DNA of 8,115 bases from the NCBI GenBank assembly GCA_944385775.1, contig CALWYM010000059.1, positions 1 to 8,115 of the forward strand, given 5' to 3'. Every line of letters begins with the position of its first letter. The first letter of the stretch is position 1. Shown one piece after another: positions 5,964 to 8,115 of the stretch. Made by a program: the position numbers and the translations under genes. The notes under the pieces were generated by a model, which saw only the letters and a program-made list of their open reading frames with translations, did not search any database and was not told the DNA's origin. This DNA is from an uncultured Oscillospiraceae bacterium (lineage in GTDB: Bacteria > Bacillota > Clostridia > Oscillospirales > Oscillospiraceae).

Positions 5964-7229
5964 ATGAATGAAGGCAACAATAAAGTTACTGGAAAAACAA
6001 AAGCAATGTATATTGTTTTTTCCTTAGTGGCGGCTATTGCCATATGGATGTATGTGACATACGTGGATAACCCTGAAACCACATGGCGTGTGAACGGTAT
6101 TCCGGTGGAGTTTACGGGCGAGGAGCTTTTGCAGGATAATAATCTTATAGTTACAAGCGTTAATGTTGAGAGAATCAATGTTAGCTTTGGGGGAAGGTTT
6201 GCCAACGTATCCCAGCTTGACAATTCAAATGTGTCTGTTGAGGTGGATTTGTCTTCCATAGTCTCTCGATATGGCTCAAATCCGGGCAGCTATCAGCTGG
6301 ACTACACATTTAATTTTGAGGGTGTTTCCTCAAACAATATTTATGTTGAGAGCGCAAGCTACGATTATGTTACTGTTACGGTGGAGAGAATGGCGTCTGC
6401 AACTGTTCAGATTACACCGAATTACTCCGGCAGCGTTGCCGAGGGGTATATAGCCGGACAGGTACAGGTCACGCCTGAATATATCACAGTTTCAGGTCCC
6501 CAGGACCGTGTTTCAGAGGTTGCACAGGCTGTTGTATCACTTAACAGAGAAAATTTGTCCAAGTCGGTAACGGAAGAAGTACCGGTAGTGCTAATGGACA
6601 GTAACGGAGAGGAAATAAGTTCAGAAGGACTTATATTAAGCCAGGAAAATGTTACGATTACCGTAAATATTCTTATGGTAAAAGAGGTCCCGCTTACAGT
6701 TACATTGTCCGGCGGCTCATCTCTCAATGAGGATAATACCAGTATAACAGTTACGCCTGATACAATAATGCTTTCAGGAGACCCGGAAATTTTGTCAGGT
6801 GTAAATCAGATTTCACTTGCGACTATTGACCAGACAAAGTTCCAGCTTTCCTATGAAAATACGTATCCTATTGTTGCGCCTAATGACACTACAATTCTTA
6901 CGGGAGAGACCTCAGCACAAGTTACGGTTGAGGTAATAGGTCTTGGAACTAAGCGCCTTTCCGCTTCAGATTTCCAGTTCAGAAACAGACCAGACGGTTA
7001 CAACGTGTATTTCATTACACAGAGCATTGACGTAACATTAAGGGGAGAGGAAGAGCTTCTTGACCAGATTTCCTCTGAAAATTTGAGAGTTGTTGCTGAC
7101 CTTTCAACAGCTAACGCGGCGGGAAGTCATACAGTTCCGGCCAGAATATATGTTGACGGAGTTAACAATGTTGACGCTGTGGGAGACTACTATGTGAACG
7201 TTACACTTGCGCCGGTTAATGGAGAATAA
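5964..7229 (+). CDS. cdaR: CdaR-like regulator with YbbR repeats
   Basis: This 421-residue protein has one N-terminal membrane anchor (about residues 14-32, after a short basic tail with K11 and K13) and an extracytoplasmic region of four consecutive YbbR-type beta repeats, at approximately 38-142, 145-234, 236-325 and 328-418. The repeats are recognisable by recurring strands such as 'VTPEYITVSGP.D.V' (175-189), 'VTPDTIMLSGDPEIL' (263-277) and 'SIDVTLRGEEELLDQI' (353-368), each with an acidic residue and a gap before a 'v..a.vdls' strand. This is the four-repeat plan of Bacillus CdaR, which binds and modulates CdaA at the membrane. The start is 2 nt after the cdaA stop, with a weak AGGTGAG (5952-5958), indicating translational coupling. 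The glmM gene that usually follows in Bacilli is absent, and a DUF5685 gene takes that place. Confidence 0.92.
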   Translation: MNEGNNKVTGKTKAMYIVFSLVAAIAIWMYVTYVDNPETTWRVNGIPVEFTGEELLQDNNLIVTSVNVERINVSFGGRFANVSQLDNSNVSVEVDLSSIVSRYGSNPGSYQLDYTFNFEGVSSNNIYVESASYDYVTVTVERMASATVQITPNYSGSVAEGYIAGQVQVTPEYITVSGPQDRVSEVAQAVVSLNRENLSKSVTEEVPVVLMDSNGEEISSEGLILSQENVTITVNILMVKEVPLTVTLSGGSSLNEDNTSITVTPDTIMLSGDPEILSGVNQISLATIDQTKFQLSYENTYPIVAPNDTTILTGETSAQVTVEVIGLGTKRLSASDFQFRNRPDGYNVYFITQSIDVTLRGEEELLDQISSENLRVVADLSTANAAGSHTVPARIYVDGVNNVDAVGDYYVNVTLAPVNGE

Positions 7230-7232
7230 GTA

Positions 7233-8115
7233 ATGTATGGATATGTGAGACCGGAGGTTCCGGAGCTTAAGGTAAAGGAATATAACAGGTTTAAGGCAGC
7301 CTATTGCGGACTGTGCCATGAGCTGGGAAGAACATTCGGTCTCAGAGCAAGATTTATTTTAAATTACGATTTTGTTTTCTTGGCAATGCTATTATCTGAG
7401 GATAAACATTTGCCTAATTACGAGATGAGAAGATGTCCGTACAGCATAAATAGCAAAAAGTGCGTTTGCGGACACAGCCAGTATATAGAGAGAGCGGCAG
7501 GTTACAGCGTCATACTGGCTTATTGGAAGCTGGAAGACACCGCTCTTGATGAGGGATTTGGAAAAAGAACCATCGCAAAAGCTTCTATGATGCTCTTAAA
7601 AAAAGCATACAAAAAGGCGTCCTCTATGTACGGAACTTTTGACGCTACCGTAAGAGAGCTTCTTAGCCAGCAGCAAAAGCTTGAACAGGCAGGAGAGACA
7701 AGCATAGATAAAATGGCAGATAAGTTCGCGTCTCTGCTTGCAGCGGCGGCAGGAAACGGGGACGAGTCGAAAATAAGAATATGCCGCCAGATTCTCTACC
7801 ACATAGGAAGGATCGTTTATATAGCTGATGCGTTTGATGACCTTAAAAATGATTTCTCTGCGGGAAGGTATAATCCTGTTGCCGCCCATTATGGCATAAC
7901 CGATGGTATTGCCGGAGAGGAAGTTACGGCTGCAGTAGGTGATACGCTGAGAAATTCAGTTAATATGATTTACGCCGCCTACGGATTGTACGAAAAAAAT
8001 TATTGGGACAGTATTTTACAAAATATAATGTTTATTGGTATTCCCAAGATGATAGAAGATGTGCTGCGCGGCAGGTACGATCCTACGGGCAAGGAACTGA
8101 AAAAACAAATGAAAA
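7233..8115 (+). CDS. DUF5685 family protein (3' end outside window)
   Basis: The frame is open from ATG 7233 to the window edge, giving 294 residues without a stop. DUF5685 members are about this length, so little is missing. The family hallmarks are visible: MYGYVRP at the N-terminus, then YCGLC (24-28), an R-rich strand and YDFVFLAMLL (45-54), RRCPYS (66-71) and KKCVCGHS (75-82). Thereafter the protein is nearly all helical with two acidic motifs: KLEDTALDEG (99-108, D102-x3-D106) and ADAFDDLKND followed by GRYNP (198-215, D203-x3-D207). Function is unknown. The acidic pair and helical content suggest a metal-binding fold, perhaps of the class I isoprenoid-synthase type, while five N-terminal Cys could bind zinc or an Fe-S cluster (both inference). 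GGAG (7221-7224) overlaps the end of cdaR and the gap is 3 nt, so it is co-transcribed with cdaA-cdaR. Confidence 0.85.
   Translation, partial: MYGYVRPEVPELKVKEYNRFKAAYCGLCHELGRTFGLRARFILNYDFVFLAMLLSEDKHLPNYEMRRCPYSINSKKCVCGHSQYIERAAGYSVILAYWKLEDTALDEGFGKRTIAKASMMLLKKAYKKASSMYGTFDATVRELLSQQQKLEQAGETSIDKMADKFASLLAAAAGNGDESKIRICRQILYHIGRIVYIADAFDDLKNDFSAGRYNPVAAHYGITDGIAGEEVTAAVGDTLRNSVNMIYAAYGLYEKNYWDSILQNIMFIGIPKMIEDVLRGRYDPTGKELKKQMK

Noticed and set aside
1..8115. CRISPR array, insertion sequence, prophage or integrated element
   Set aside because: No regularly spaced repeats, transposase or integrase, tRNA attachment site or foreign-looking composition was seen. All genes are core or family-typical for Clostridia.

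Overview
This is an ordinary-looking chromosomal segment of a low-to-mid GC Gram-positive anaerobe, most likely a member of the Clostridia (Oscillospiraceae/Ruminococcaceae-like). The evidence is an IspH–S1 fusion protein, MEP-pathway isoprenoid genes, a DUF3343 + cysteine desulfurase pair, a cdaA–cdaR pair and a DUF5685 gene. Strong Shine-Dalgarno sites precede most genes, and GTG and TTG starts are used. All recognisable genes lie on the + strand. No phage, transposon, CRISPR, tRNA or rRNA signature was seen.

Layout. Positions 1-69 hold the last 22 codons of an upstream gene, possibly cytidylate kinase. Positions 74-2122 encode IspH fused to four S1 domains, followed by a clear rho-independent terminator (2150-2186). 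After a likely promoter at about 2229-2258 comes ispD (2289-3026), overlapping ispF (3023-3496) by 4 nt. A 101-nt gap after ispF holds a long hairpin that covers the ribosome binding site of the next gene, a small DUF3343 protein (3598-3852). That gene overlaps a class II-type cysteine desulfurase (3849-4994) by 4 nt. A good promoter (5013-5041) then drives cdaA (5095-5961), the membrane diadenylate cyclase, and cdaR (5964-7229), its YbbR-domain regulator. These are followed after 3 nt by a DUF5685 gene that runs off the window end (7233-8115).

How the genes fit together. IspD, IspF and IspH are three steps of the non-mevalonate route to IPP/DMAPP. IspH needs a [4Fe-4S] cluster, so a nearby sulfur-mobilising enzyme is biochemically compatible, but a direct link is only inference. 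CdaA/CdaR make and control c-di-AMP, which governs osmolyte balance and the cell envelope.

Most worth checking: (1) a perfect AAGGAGGT followed by an in-frame ATG exactly at the IspH/S1 junction, suggesting the fusion gene also makes free S1; (2) the SD-sequestering leader hairpin before the DUF3343–desulfurase operon; (3) an uninterrupted A15 tract inside ispD; (4) two DxxxD motifs in the DUF5685 protein that resemble those of squalene/phytoene synthases.
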